A stretch of DNA of 64,000 nucleotides from Theobroma cacao (taxonomy: Eukaryota > Streptophyta > Magnoliopsida > Malvales > Malvaceae). Below, one piece after another: positions 49,001 to 60,020 of the stretch. The DNA lies in the NCBI RefSeq assembly GCF_000208745.1, contig NC_030858.1, positions 17,796,623 through 17,860,622 on the forward strand, given 5' to 3'. Under the pieces are notes generated by a model. That model made no database searches, had not been told where the DNA came from, and saw nothing but the letters and a program-made list of their open reading frames with translations. Positions within the stretch are counted from its first letter, which is position 1, and each line of letters opens with the position of its first letter. The position numbers and the translations under genes were made by a program.

Positions 49001-51960
49001 TGAGCAATGCATTTTTGAAAAGGGATTTGATAGAAAAGGTTTACATGAGACAACCACCAGCACTTTATGACAAAACCAAACCTGATTTTGTGTGCAAACT
49101 CAAGAAAGCCATTTATGGCCTAAAGCATGCACCTAGAGCATGGTTTCAAGCTCTTAGTAGCTTTCTTATCAACTATGGCTTCTCCAACATTGTGGCAAAT
49201 TCATCATTATTTATATATCACACTAATGGTGTGTATGCCTATATGTTGGTATATGTTGATGATCTTATTTTGATAGGGAATGATAAACCCTTCCTCTCTG
49301 TATTTATTCAAGCATTATATTCTTAATTCTCTCTCAAAGATCTTAGCACTCTAAACTACTTTCTGCAAATTGAAGTGGTTTCCATTGCTCAAGGAATCCA
49401 TTTGTCTCAACATAAGTACATTTCAAAGATTTTCCACAAGGCTAACATGACTAGTGCAAAAGAATCCTCCACTCTTTTATCCATTTCAGTCATACTCAAA
49501 CTCATTGATGGCTCGATAGCAACTAATGTAGAGGAATTTAGGAAGTTGGTTGGATCATTTCATTATCTCTTGCTGACTAAACCAGATAATAAACTCTCCC
49601 AATTTATGCATAAGCCACCAACTTTACACTTTCAAGCTCCTAAAGAGTCTTGAGATACCTCAAAGGTACACTTTTCCATGGCTTATTCATTCGAAAAAAG
49701 TCTAACATGTGTCTGCATGCCTTTTTAAACTCAAATTGGGCAAGAAATCCAAATGATAGAACATCTACCTCTACCTTCATCATGTACTTTGGTCGCATAC
49801 TTATTTCATGGTCTTCAAAAAAGCAAAAAATAATGGCAAGATCTTTTACAAAAGCAAAATAGAAAACAATTGCCACAACTGTTTGTGAATTAACTTAGAT
49901 CCAATCACTTCTTTAAGAACTACCATTGTCGATTTTGCACATGCAAGTAAACGTATCGAATAAGTAATATAGTGATGAAGTAGAGTGTCATTCTCATGGA
50001 GATTTGTTTCTAAAGTTTCACGCAGTTATAAAACTATAAAACAAATTAATCTTATTTAAGTAATTCAAAAATTGAAGAAAAACTAAATAAAAACAATTAA
50101 AAATCAACACTAAATAAACTAATAAACTAAATAAGTTGAGAAAAGTAATATATTAAAGACCTAGGATTTTTGGTTCATTCAACGTTCCATCTGACACTAG
50201 TTTTTCTTGTTATTTATCTTTCCTGTGTGGTTTTACTAACCTAGAATCCAAAGCTATCGACAAGTCTCCATCAAGTTGCTTGTGCAAATACCTAACTTAA
50301 TTAGTTCAATATATGTCTATAGGAGTCAATTAAATTAAGTTCCTGAAGCAAGTGTCCTAATGTGGCTATGTATGGCAATTAGCGTATGTCTACCCGAATC
50401 GCGAATCAGATCACCTAAGTGATGTAAACATACACTATTCAAATCTTAGTCTAATCTAAAATCTCTTTGTCGAGTTTTAATTCGATTCACAAATTAGTTA
50501 ATTGTTGGCCAGATAATCAAAAGCTTTAAGAAAAGATTTGAATAAGCAAAACTACACCTATTCATGATAAATAAAAGAGAAACTAATATTCAAACTACAT
50601 GTTGAAATCCACCACAATCCTAGAAAAATAGTTTAGCTCATAATATCTAATAAAAACAACATCCAAAGAAATTTAGCCATGAATCCAAGTCAAAGAAAAT
50701 AAGAAAATATAAAAGTAGAGAAAGAAACTAAATATTGAAGCTTGCAATCTCAATTCTCTCTCAAATTCTCTAATTTTCTTACTCTGTTCTTGGCTCCAAA
50801 TCTTCATAATAGTTGTTTGCTACCTCACCCTTAAAACCCTTGAAAAAGGTTCCTTAAATGGGCTCCAAGTAACCTAATTTCCAAAATCATGTTAAATTTT
50901 TATTTTTGGAAAATCATTTGCACCGCAGCTTTGATTTCTTGGTGTAGTGGTGCTAAATTTTTGCCTTGGGAGTGCCACAGTGCTACTGTTTAGTGTTGTG
51001 ACTCTGTGCTCACAGGAAAATGTATGGTGCGCCATTTTAGCTCAGCGCTACGGCCATGTTTTCCAGCACTACGGCGGTCTATCAACTTCGAACATGATTT
51101 TTACCTTGATTTATTCTGAACTGGGAAAGTGGTAAAAATAAAAGTTATAGCGCTATCTCTTAACTTTCCAAAGGCTTAAGAATCACATCAATTGGACTTC
51201 TGAGTTGAAATATATGCTCCAAATACCGAATCATGTTCAGTCCATGCATACTACTATAGTACTTTGACTTAGATAAATATTTTAACCACAATCTGATCAG
51301 AACTAGGTGAACTGGTAAGCATAAAAGTTGAAGTCCTTTTTTTTAGAATTCTATTGGTCCATGAATCACCTCATTTGGAGTTTTGTAGAGAGAGATATGG
51401 TCAAAATACCACAACATATATGAATGAAGCCTTCATTATACTTGTACGAATTTTCATCAAATGAGCCTTTTTCATCAAATTTCCTACAAAAGTAATAAGA
51501 GAAATTAGCAATACTACTCTTAAAGTAATTTAAAACAAACTAACATAGAATTAAACTCAAATAACTTAAATTACATATTCAACATAAATCAAACTTAATC
51601 TAGAAAAACACCTAAAATGCTAAAATCCGAACATAAAATCTCAAAAGTCTAGCTACTTAAGCCTTCAAAATATGTCAAAATAACTCTATATAATAGAGTT
51701 ATCAACTGGAAGTGCAAATCACACCTCCAACAGTATTTTGTGATAATCTCAATGGTACGTATACTTGCAAGAACGTTGTTTCCCACACAAGGATGAAACA
51801 TCTTGCCTTGATTATTTCTTTCTTCATCTGTTTCCATACTTAGTCTAATACGTATACATTTTAAAAAGAGCATAAAGCTTGAAGGGATACTATCATTTAG
51901 TAATCAGAAAAGATCCCAAAATATGTCATTCATCTCGTAGATGTGCTAGGATTCTGTTTT
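46082..51960 (+). pseudogene. copia gag-pol (TNT1-like), broken and split by a solo LTR
   Basis: The plus strand opens at 46082 (MASPNSNNITSSPIVSSNPM). It shows the gag domain (EKELVTHALNGIGIDF), a CCHC knuckle (CQFCEKPSHSTKNC, 46960-47001) and the protease site (LVDSGASHHVT, near 47069). The GAG pre-integrase stretch is at about 47480, followed by integrase 47596-48087 (YVSFVDHYSRYTWLYPLK, CSDCGGEF, NAIVERRHRRI). RT is at 48780-49320 (MDVSNAFLKRDLIEKVYM, YVDD at 49252-49263), with RNase H after it. RNase H is interrupted by 49927-51704 and resumes near 51708 (PTVFCDNLNGTYT, SHTRMKHLAL). The integrase first Asp region reads TNVWGP where the family has SDVWGP. Stops and frameshifts are frequent. 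No 3' LTR is seen, so the 3' end is lost. Confidence 0.9.
49927..51704 (-). repeat. Athila-type solo LTR within copia RNase H
   Basis: On the minus strand it starts TGATAACTCTATTATATAG at 51704 (compare 39403) and ends in AATCGACA at 49927, with the Athila-like 'cgatacgt(t/g)(t/c)act' word before the end. Copia RNase H sequence flanks both sides. The 5-base flanks (ACCAT and ACTGG) match only weakly. Length is 1778 bp. It includes a stretch near 50930-51110 rich in 'gtgctac/agcgctac' words like those at 62860-62960. Confidence 0.85.
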
Positions 51961-52164
51961 ATGATTAAGCATTCTTAAAGCCATCTATAGATAGCAAAAG
52001 AACGAATTTGTAAAATATAGTGCAGATAGAATTCTAATGCTGAAGAAAATAGGCACTTTGCCAGGTACCAAAATGGAAAATCAGACAAAGAATTTGAAGG
52101 AAAACTTTTTGCGGAATGAATTCACCAGCATAAAGCTTCCAATTTGTGAAAATTTTGAAATCTA
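51961..52164 (+). other. unassigned stretch between copia remnant and LRR copy B segment
   Basis: Neither the copia 3' LTR nor the LRR duplication can be recognised here. Confidence 0.4.
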
Positions 52165-53352
52165 TGGTCTTTGTGTCTTGGATAAAAGAATAAATCTGTC
52201 ATCAACTTCTTCGGCCCTAAGCTTTACGTGCAAAGAATCATTCACCATTTGAAATTTTTGCCAAATACTGTGATATAAAAACATTAGAATGTGGAATATG
52301 AACAGAAAAAGGACTTGAGGCAATTTAGAATGAATTAAAACAAAAAAGCAAGTCAGTAAATCAGACTCTTTGCGTGATTGTCATGTTTATGAATGCTGAA
52401 AAATTTCAGCATTCGAACGTGCAATGATTATCTCCATTATGTTGATTAAGGTGGTGCAATCAGCATCATTGCTGATATGACCTAAAGAGCAAGAGCGTGT
52501 CTCAAGTTTTCGATTCAAGCTTAACGCAAAAGGTCAGGCAAAGAGTTCAGTGGGAAATAAAGTCTTGTGCAATGATTATCTCCATTATCGTTTTCCACCA
52601 AGTGTTTGAGTTCTACTGTTATCTTCATCTCTCCTTGTACATTTCTTTAATCTTCTACTTTCACCTCAAAAATCTCCTTTCATTTTTTTATCCAACACCT
52701 ACGAATCTAGAATTTTTGTTTCCTTGCTTAAATTTGAACGTATTTGATTTTGATACACCTAAACAAGTTAATTCTTTTGACAAAGTACAAAATAAGATTA
52801 CCAAGGTACACAACGTTTATGAGACAAGGTTAAGAATGATTGGGATATGAGATTAATGTGGAAAAAAATAGATTGTAGCCCATGATTAAGGGTTCAGGTG
52901 AGAAGACCAAGAGGACTTTACCATAATAATTTATTCGCTTCATCTCAAAGCCAATCTGCAGTATGGAAATTTGTTGCAATTCATTACTTTTAACCGTATA
53001 TCCTTCATTAGACGTTGGAAATCGACTGGGAACTTCTACATGTTGATAATTATTAAATAATTACCAAAAATTGAATTTTGCATTAATCAAATTTATATAA
53101 TATTAAACCTTAAAATTGAAGTTCGTTTTCATTAAAATGTAAGTGAAACAATAAAGTTTCGTTTAGTCAATATTTTTATTACTTGTTTTTTATTGTTTGT
53201 CTTTTATTTTTTATTCATTTTGTATTTTTTCACTTTTTACCTTTAATTTATTTTTTGCATAGAAAAAGTAAATAACAAAAGCATGGAGTTTAGAAAAACA
53301 TGCAACTCGTTTTTCACGCGTTATCATGGGTTTCTCAATGTAATCTTTTCTC

Positions 53353-53359
53353 TATAAAA
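53353..53359 (+). promoter_or_regulatory. candidate TATA box of LRR copy B
   Basis: TATAAAA lies about 300 bases upstream of the start codon, followed by a conserved 'ttcaagagtctccacc' stretch. The same arrangement is kept in copy A near 41182. A long 5' leader is implied. This is a motif-based call only. Confidence 0.45.
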
Positions 53360-53658
53360 TATTCAAGAGTCTCCACCGCCATCTTCATACACTTAAAATC
53401 TACCTCTCCCTACCCTAATATCATCACCTCAATAGTTCAAAAAACTCTTTGTTCAAATTTTAATCCATGTTCTTCTAAGAGCTGGCATGCTTATCAGATT
53501 CATGCACATTTGATCCTCTTCATTCCAGAGTTAGTTGGTTTGTCTTTTGAGCAGTTTGGTAACCTGGGCTTTAAGGCCAAGATTGTTGGTCTTGTATTAA
53601 TTATTTTTTGTCTCCAAGCTCAAGCCATCCTTTCCCTGTTAAAATATCTTCTTGTAAA

Positions 53659-55792
53659 ATGTTAAATAAAAGAGCTAAAGCACACTCATTGTTGTTCATG
53701 TTCACATTTTTATTCATACTAAATTTTAGCTTGTCTCAGGGTGATGAACTCGAGCTGCTCTTATCCTTCAAATCTTCAATCAATGATCCGTTAGGCTTCC
53801 TCTTCAACTGGAATTCCTCTACCCCATTATGCCTATGGCATGGAATCACTTGCAATAATTGTTCTAAGGTTAAGGTAATTGAGCTCATTGAGAAAAACAT
53901 TTCTGGGACAATTTCATCCTTAATCTTTCATTTGACAGAGATTGAGAAGATCAATCTTTCGAACAACGATCTCTCTAGTGAAATTCCTTGTGACTTGGCT
54001 TCTTCTATGTCACTTCGATATCTTAATCTTAGTAACAACGATTTGACTGATACAGTTCCAAACTGTTCAATTTCACTAGAAATATTGGATCTCTAGAATA
54101 ACTTTATTTCAGGAAAAATTCCAACACAAATTGGAGTTTGTTCGAATTTAAAAGAACTTAATCTTGGTGCCAATTATTTAGTGGGGACAATTCCAAGCAC
54201 CATATCAAATATTAGCAATTTGCAAATCTTGACTCTTGCATTTAACAAATTGATTGGCCAAATTCCACGTGCATTAAACAAAATAAAGTCTTTGGATCAT
54301 CTTGATCTTGGCTCCAACAATCTCAATGGAGAAATTCCATCCTCATTTGGAAACCTCAGCAATCTTCAACACGTCTTCCTCTTCAGCAACAAGCTTACAG
54401 GTTTGCTTCCTAAATCCATTTTTGGCCTCAAAACGCTTGTTGAACTTGATCTTAGTTATAATAATTTATTTGGAGAGATCTCAGAACTTTTAAATGAGTT
54501 GCAGAGCTTGGAGACTCTTCATCTTTTCAACAACCACTTTATCGATAAAATTCCAAATGCTCTAGCATCTTTGCCTCGTCTTCAACAAGTTGATCTTTCA
54601 TCAAACAACTTGACTGGAGAAATTCCTTCTTTGATCTGCAATATAAGTTCCATCAAAGTTATGGACTTAGTTTACAACAACTTAAGTGGAATCATTCCAC
54701 CATGTTTGGGAAACTTTAGCAAAAAGTCTTTTAGCTTTAGATTTGCGAATAAATCGTTTTCATGGAACAATCCTTGAAACTTTTGGTGAGGATTATGGGT
54801 TGAGGAATGTCAACTTCAACGGCAACAAATTAGAAGGTTCTTTACCACGATGCTTGCCCAATTGTAGAAACCTGGAAATGACGGATATTGGCAACAACAT
54901 GATAAATGGTACATTCCCTTATTGGCTAAATTCTCTATCAAAATCACAAGTTCTTGTTCTACAATCAAACAAATTGTGTGGTGTCTTACAAAGTTCCAAG
55001 ACCATCCATTCCTTTCCTAAGTTACAAATTCTTGATCTCACTAACGATGAATTCACTGGTCCTTTGCCCAAAGATATAATAAAAAACATGAAGCCCATGA
55101 TGAATCTTAATGAACAACAAAGTTCTTTGCAATATATGCATCAAAGATATTATCTTTATTATGTTAATTTGGCCGTGAAAGGAATCTACATTGAACTTCC
55201 TTATATTTTGACAACATTCACATGCATTGACCTTTCAAATAATAACTTTCATGGAAAGATTCCAAGGGTTATTGGAAAACTTAGTTCACTTATAGGGCTC
55301 AACCTTTCTCATAACAGCCTTAGTGGTCATGTCCCTACATCAATGGGAAATTTGACAAGTATGGAATGGTTAGACCTCTCCTCAAACAAGCGCACTGGGC
55401 AAATTCCTAATGAATTGAAAGATTTGGCATTTCTTGCCTTTTTAAATCTTTCACATAACCAACTCACAGGACCAATTCCTCAAGGTAAACAATTTAGTAC
55501 TTTTGAAAATAGCTCATATGAAGGAAACTTGGCACTTTGCGGCTTTCCATTATCAAAATCTTGCTACAACGATGGGAGGAAACGATCATCTCCATCATTC
55601 TTGAAAGAGGTAAATGACTCAGAGACCAAGATCAATTTCAGCTGGAAAGTTGTGATGATGGGTTATGGATGCGGACTGATATTTGGAGTCGTTGCTGGAT
55701 ATGTTACATTTAGAAATGGTGAACCAAAATGGTATGTGACATTGTTTCAAGTCAAACATCATCGAATAGGAAGAAAATACTCACGGAACTAG
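53659..55792 (+). pseudogene. LRR receptor-like protein, copy B, one nonsense and one frameshift
   Basis: The start at 53659 gives a signal peptide (MLNKRAKAHSLLFMFTFLFI) and an LRR N-terminal cap with CLWHGITCNN. About eleven LRRs follow, then the end typical of receptor-like proteins (HNQLTGPIPQGKQFSTFENS, an LCGFPLSKSC cap, an acidic spacer, one membrane segment near GYGCGLIFGVVAGYVTF and a short basic tail). There is no kinase. Two lesions break it. TAG at 54094-54096 replaces a codon that is TGG in copy A. An extra base in the A-run near 54724 shifts the frame, which then stays open to 55792. The N-terminal half resembles the SKM1-type receptor kinase ectodomain, and the C-terminal half a Cf-type receptor-like protein. 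Such proteins sit in the plasma membrane and sense peptides or pathogen signals with kinase partners. With the lesions only a truncated secreted N-terminal piece could be made. Confidence 0.88.
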
Positions 55793-56273
55793 TCAATGCA
55801 ATTGACTTTGGAAGTTATTGTAACTTGTGTTTCTTTGTACTCAGTTCCAACTGTTTTCGTTCCATGGTCAAGAATTCATGTACATGTCTTTGTCTTTTGC
55901 TATAAGTCATAGTAATTGTTGTCATAAAATAGCCATGTTTTTCATCAACAAATACATGGCAGTGAAGTGTGGTTGCTACTTTTGATTAATGCATGACTTC
56001 TCTTGCAATTTTCTTTTAATCATTTATTCTTACATGCATCTATACAAAAGAATCTCTTTTTGTTATATGGAAAATACAACTACCATTGCCTCAATGTTGA
56101 AACATTATGTCTTAGAAACATATACTACTTTCACCCATTTAAAAAACTAGAAAGGCTACTGTTCAAAAACATTTATATAAAAAATTGTAGCTCATTGAAG
56201 TAGATTATGGTTTCTCTAAGGCTTTTGATGTTCTTTTATTATATTGTTCTTCTGTTAGACTTCAATATTATAT
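55793..56273 (+). other. 3' flank of LRR copy B
   Basis: This non-coding flank is homologous to the one after copy A (44569-45130) and contains 'gtaacttgtgtttctttgtactca' once. No gene is recognised. Confidence 0.6.
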
Positions 56274-56985
56274 TCTCGGATTTACCATGCAAGTGCACGT
56301 ATCATTAACAAGTAATATAATAGAAAGAAAGTTCGTTCCCACGGAGAATTGACCAAATCTTTTTGCTAATTACTAAAATTAAAACAACTTAATCTTATCC
56401 AAACAACTGAATTTAAAACTACTAAAAATTAAAGAAATTAGAACTAAAAGTAGAAATAGCAATTTAATTAATTAATCACTAAACCAAAAGTCTAAAACCA
56501 CAATATCCCCTCAATATTTCTCTATATCTCTTCTATTCCCTCTTTACTTACTAGATAGGCTTTGAGTTGTTAACCTAAAGTTTTAATTTATTTATAAGCC
56601 TCCATCGAGTTTCTTATAAAAATATCTCTCTCAATCAATTTACTATATGCCTATGCAAATTGAAATTAAGAAATACTCATTAAGAATAGACTCTAATTTT
56701 TGCTACATATGACATGTAAGTATATGTCTACCCTACATCAAATCAATCATCTCATGTAATTAATTTTGAACATATGCTATTTCATCCAAGGTTTACTCTA
56801 AGCTCTTTCTCTCAACTCCATTTCGGTTTCCAAATCAATCTAATTAGTGATTAGATAATAAGAAGCATTAAGAACAGGATTGAAATAAACAATTCAAACA
56901 CTATCAATCATAAGCAAAAAGAATATTAAAAATTCAGAGTACACATTGGTTTTAATCATGTTCTAGATTAAAAAACTAACGACTC
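56274..56985 (-). repeat. Athila LTR fragment, inverted
   Basis: The minus strand aligns with 63340-63760 of the Athila LTR. It shares the 'gtgcacgtatc(a/g)ttaac' end and the conserved order of 'gagtttcttataaaaatatct', 'tatgcctatgcaaattg' and 'gtatatgtctaccct'. The 5' part of the LTR is missing beyond 56985. Confidence 0.82.
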
Positions 56986-58131
56986 TATCTTATAGAGATA
57001 TTTTTGTTAATGTAAACCCTACAAGCCAGTTGATTTTGTACTTGTAAAAAACTACATTAATTAGTCATATTTCATGTTAAATACATTATGGATATTTTAT
57101 CTAATGTGTAATGTATTTTCTTTATCTATGAATTTATTTATAAAGAGTTATGAGAGACTTATGTAGATAAAGTCTTTGGAACATAATGGCTTGTTAGGAA
57201 TTTTGAGAATATGGTGCCTGGAAAACAAGTATATTCTCATGTTTAAATTCATTGAATTTATTTGTAATGAAAGTACATTTTGATAATAAGACGAAGAGTT
57301 TGTTTTAGTAAGCATTCATAATCTAGTTATTAAGGTACCAAGATTCTATTGAGATATTAAAACACATTTGTATGAAGAGTCATACATAGGAGACATGTAT
57401 TTTAATTGAATCTAAAAATTGTTCACAGCCATATAATAAAGCTGGTCACTTTATTATGTTAAGGTTGTAGTGTCTAGATTACTGCCAACGAAATGAATGT
57501 GATTCATTTCAAGGGAATGATGAGTCTCAAATCATCGAAATGGTTGACTTCGAGTAATGACACTATGACATGAAATGAAATCATGTGAGAATCAAATTTA
57601 AGTTTTACCGTTACCTAAATCTTGATCTCGCACTTATGCATTTGCTTATAGTAGAACCGAAATCCTGATGGATAGTGGACTTGTGTTTAATCTCCTTATA
57701 ATCTTTGATTTATCATGAGCATGATCATCATAAAGCGTTGATCTAGACTCCGTATTTTGGGATTATAATCGAGATGAACATTTGGGAACATATATCCAGA
57801 TAATGGAGTTCATAGCATTAACATCACTTCTAGTGATTTCAAGAAGATTAGTGATTAATCTAGGCCTAGTGGATTGATGAATTAGCTACTCATCACATTT
57901 GGATACTCAAAAGATTAGATCTAGAGTATTGAATCACTAATTGATGAAATTTGAGACTAGGGGACAAAATTGACATAAAGGGTAAAACGGTAATTTCACC
58001 TTTTATCATTGGATGGTTATGAGGGTTCACAATATAAGGCTTGCAATTAGACAACTAATAATTAATATCAAATATTGAATTATTTCTTGCAATTACAGTT
58101 AATCCAAAAGTTCAACCATGAATCTATGGTG
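56986..58131. other. non-coding DNA resembling a long LTR, interrupted by a LINE
   Basis: No coding sequence is found. Stretches such as 'gggacaaaattgacataaagggtaaaacgg' are of a kind common in plant LTRs. The same unit continues after the LINE at 59639. The pairing LTR was not found, so the family is unassigned. Confidence 0.45.
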
Positions 58132-59623
58132 ACAGTTAGGATGTTGATAAATTAAAATTATATCTGCCTATGAACTTGATTGATGAGATATTGCAGATCC
58201 CTTTTGATAGATCACAGGATGACATAGCTTACTGGGCCTTAACCTCCAATGGGGAATTCTCTACATGGAGTGCTTGGGAGGTAGTCAGACAGAGGTAATC
58301 ACCTAATGCTTTGTGTTCATTAATTTGGCATAAAAGTATCTCGTTAACTATTTCCTTTTTCTTATGGAGAGTTTTAAATAATTGGATTCTGGTTTATCTT
58401 CGTTTAAAGGAGAAAGGATTTCACTTGGCTTCTAAATGTGTTTGTTGTAATTCTGAAGAGTCACTAATACACGTTCTTTGGGATAATCCAGTATCGAAAC
58501 AGGTTTGGAACTTCTTTGCAAATTTCTTTCAAATCTATGTTTCGAATCCTCAACATGTCTCTCAAATTATATAGGCTTGGTATTACTTGGGTGATTATGT
58601 AAGAAAGGGCCACATCCGTACTTTAATTCCATTATTCATTTGCTGGTTCTTATGGTTGGAAAGAAATGATGCTAAACACAAGCATTTGGGCATGTATTCA
58701 GATAAAGTGGTGTGCAAAATAATGAAACTATTAAGGCAGTTACAGAATGGCTCTCTATTAAAAAAATGGCAGTGGAAAAGAGATACAGATATAGCAGCTA
58801 TGTGGGGATTCACATTCTCTTTTAAAATTCGTGCAGCTCCTCAAATCATTCATTGGGTAAACCAGTTACAGCTGAATATAAATTGAATATGGATGGCAGT
58901 TCTCGGCTTAATCAGAGTGCAGCTAGTGGGGGTTTTCTCCGTGATCATACAAGTACGCTTGTCTTTGGTTTCTCTGAGAATATAGGTCCTTCTAACTCTT
59001 TACAAGCCGAATTACGTGCATTACTCTGGGGATTATTTTTATGTAAAGAATGAAATATTGAGAAACTGTGGATAGAAATAGATGCGCTGGTGGTGATTCA
59101 GATGATCCAGCAATCTCAGAAAGGGTCCCATGACATACGATATCTGTTGGCATCCATTAGACAGTGCTTGAGCTATTTTTCTTATAGAATCTCACACATT
59201 TTTCGAGAAGGTAACCAAGCCACAAATTTTCTGTCAAATAAAGGGCACACACATCAGAATCTTCATGTCATTTCTGAAGCACAAGGTGAGCTGCATGGTA
59301 TGCTTAAATTAGATAGGTTAAATTTACCATATGTTAGATTTCGTTAATTGTAAAGGAGTAGTACTCCTTATTTATTTTTCTTGGTATTTTACTTCTTTAT
59401 TTCTTTGTAATAGTGGGCGACCTCTATTTTATAGTAGTATCAATAGTTATGCACATAAAATGGAGTTACCTACTTTTAGTACTTTTTCGATTATAACTTA
59501 TGCTCATGTAATTCTGGAGGTAAGGTTTAGGTCCCCCTCCCCTTTGTACTAAATTTCGATTATTAATAAAATAATTACAGGGTAGCTGGGCCCTATGAGA
59601 ACTTTCAACCTAAAAAAAAAAAT
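58132..59623 (+). mobile_element. 5'-truncated L1-type LINE with poly(A) and 15-bp target duplication
   Basis: The 15-base word CATGAATCTATGGTG lies immediately before (58117-58131) and after (59624-59638). The insert ends in an A-run (59612-59622) preceded by an AATAAA-type signal near 59562. It encodes only the C-terminal part of L1 ORF2. These are hallmarks of target-primed reverse transcription. Confidence 0.95.
58144..59347 (+). pseudogene. LINE ORF2 C-terminus: zf-RVT and RNase H domains
   Basis: The plus strand shows the zf-RVT region, W-K/F-WR type (IWHKSISLTISFFLWRVLNN, then CVCCNSEESLIHVLWDNP) at 58311-58574. A linker (FICWFLWLERNDAKHKH) follows, then an RNase H domain: LNMDGSSRL with the first Asp, LQAELRALLWGL with Glu, IEIDALVVIQMI with Asp, and FREGNQATNFLSNKG with the last conserved Asn/Asp region. 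Stops at about 58572, a frame change near 58850 and a stop at 59051 break it. The RT core is missing because of 5' truncation. Plant L1 elements carry exactly this zf-RVT plus RNase H tail. Confidence 0.92.
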
Positions 59624-59638
59624 CATGAATCTATGGTG

Positions 59639-59825
59639 GAGTGATTTCATGGTTAATAAGCTTGAATTATTTTTAATGAGATTAAGAATAATTCTAAGTT
59701 TATTGGAGCTTGGAATATCTATGTCCAAATAGATTCCCCACTTAGCTTCGTAGAATTCAACTTGTTTAAGTTGGAATGCATGTTTTAATTTGTTTAATTA
59801 AATTGTGTACAAAATTGGCAGCTTT
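59639..59825. other. continuation of LTR-like non-coding DNA after the LINE
   Basis: The sequence following the second copy of the LINE target duplication continues the unit at 56986-58131. No coding sequence is seen. Confidence 0.45.
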
Positions 59826-60020
59826 GACATGTTTGTCTTAATTTAGACAAGAAAACATGTTTGGTCTTAATTTAGACAAGAAAATATGTTTGCCTTAATT
59901 TAAGACAAGAAAAATATTTTTTGTCTTAATTTAGTCAAGAAAACATATTTGTCTCAATTTAGACAAGATAAAATATTTTTTTGTCTTAATTACAGACAAG
60001 AGTTGTCTTAAATTAAGATA
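59826..60020 (+). repeat. minisatellite of palindromic units, about six copies
   Basis: 'tgtcttaatttagacaagaaaa' recurs every 30-35 bases with small changes. Each unit contains the self-complementary word TTGTCTTAATTTAGACAA, so each could fold back on itself. Confidence 0.85.

Larger units (their letters stand above)
52165..56268 (+). repeat. duplicated segment, copy B (LRR locus with flanks)
   Basis: It is homologous to 39861-45130 in the same orientation. It lacks the hAT insertion, keeping the empty target near 53413. It ends where an inverted Athila LTR fragment begins. Confidence 0.88.

Noticed and set aside
52497..52850. A 117-codon ORF upstream of LRR copy B
   Set aside because: It is low-complexity and AT-rich, is not open in the homologous flank of copy A, and has no recognisable domain.
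53659..55792. Calling the LRR gene a receptor kinase such as SKM1
   Set aside because: No kinase domain follows the membrane segment, and the C-terminal end is of receptor-like-protein type.
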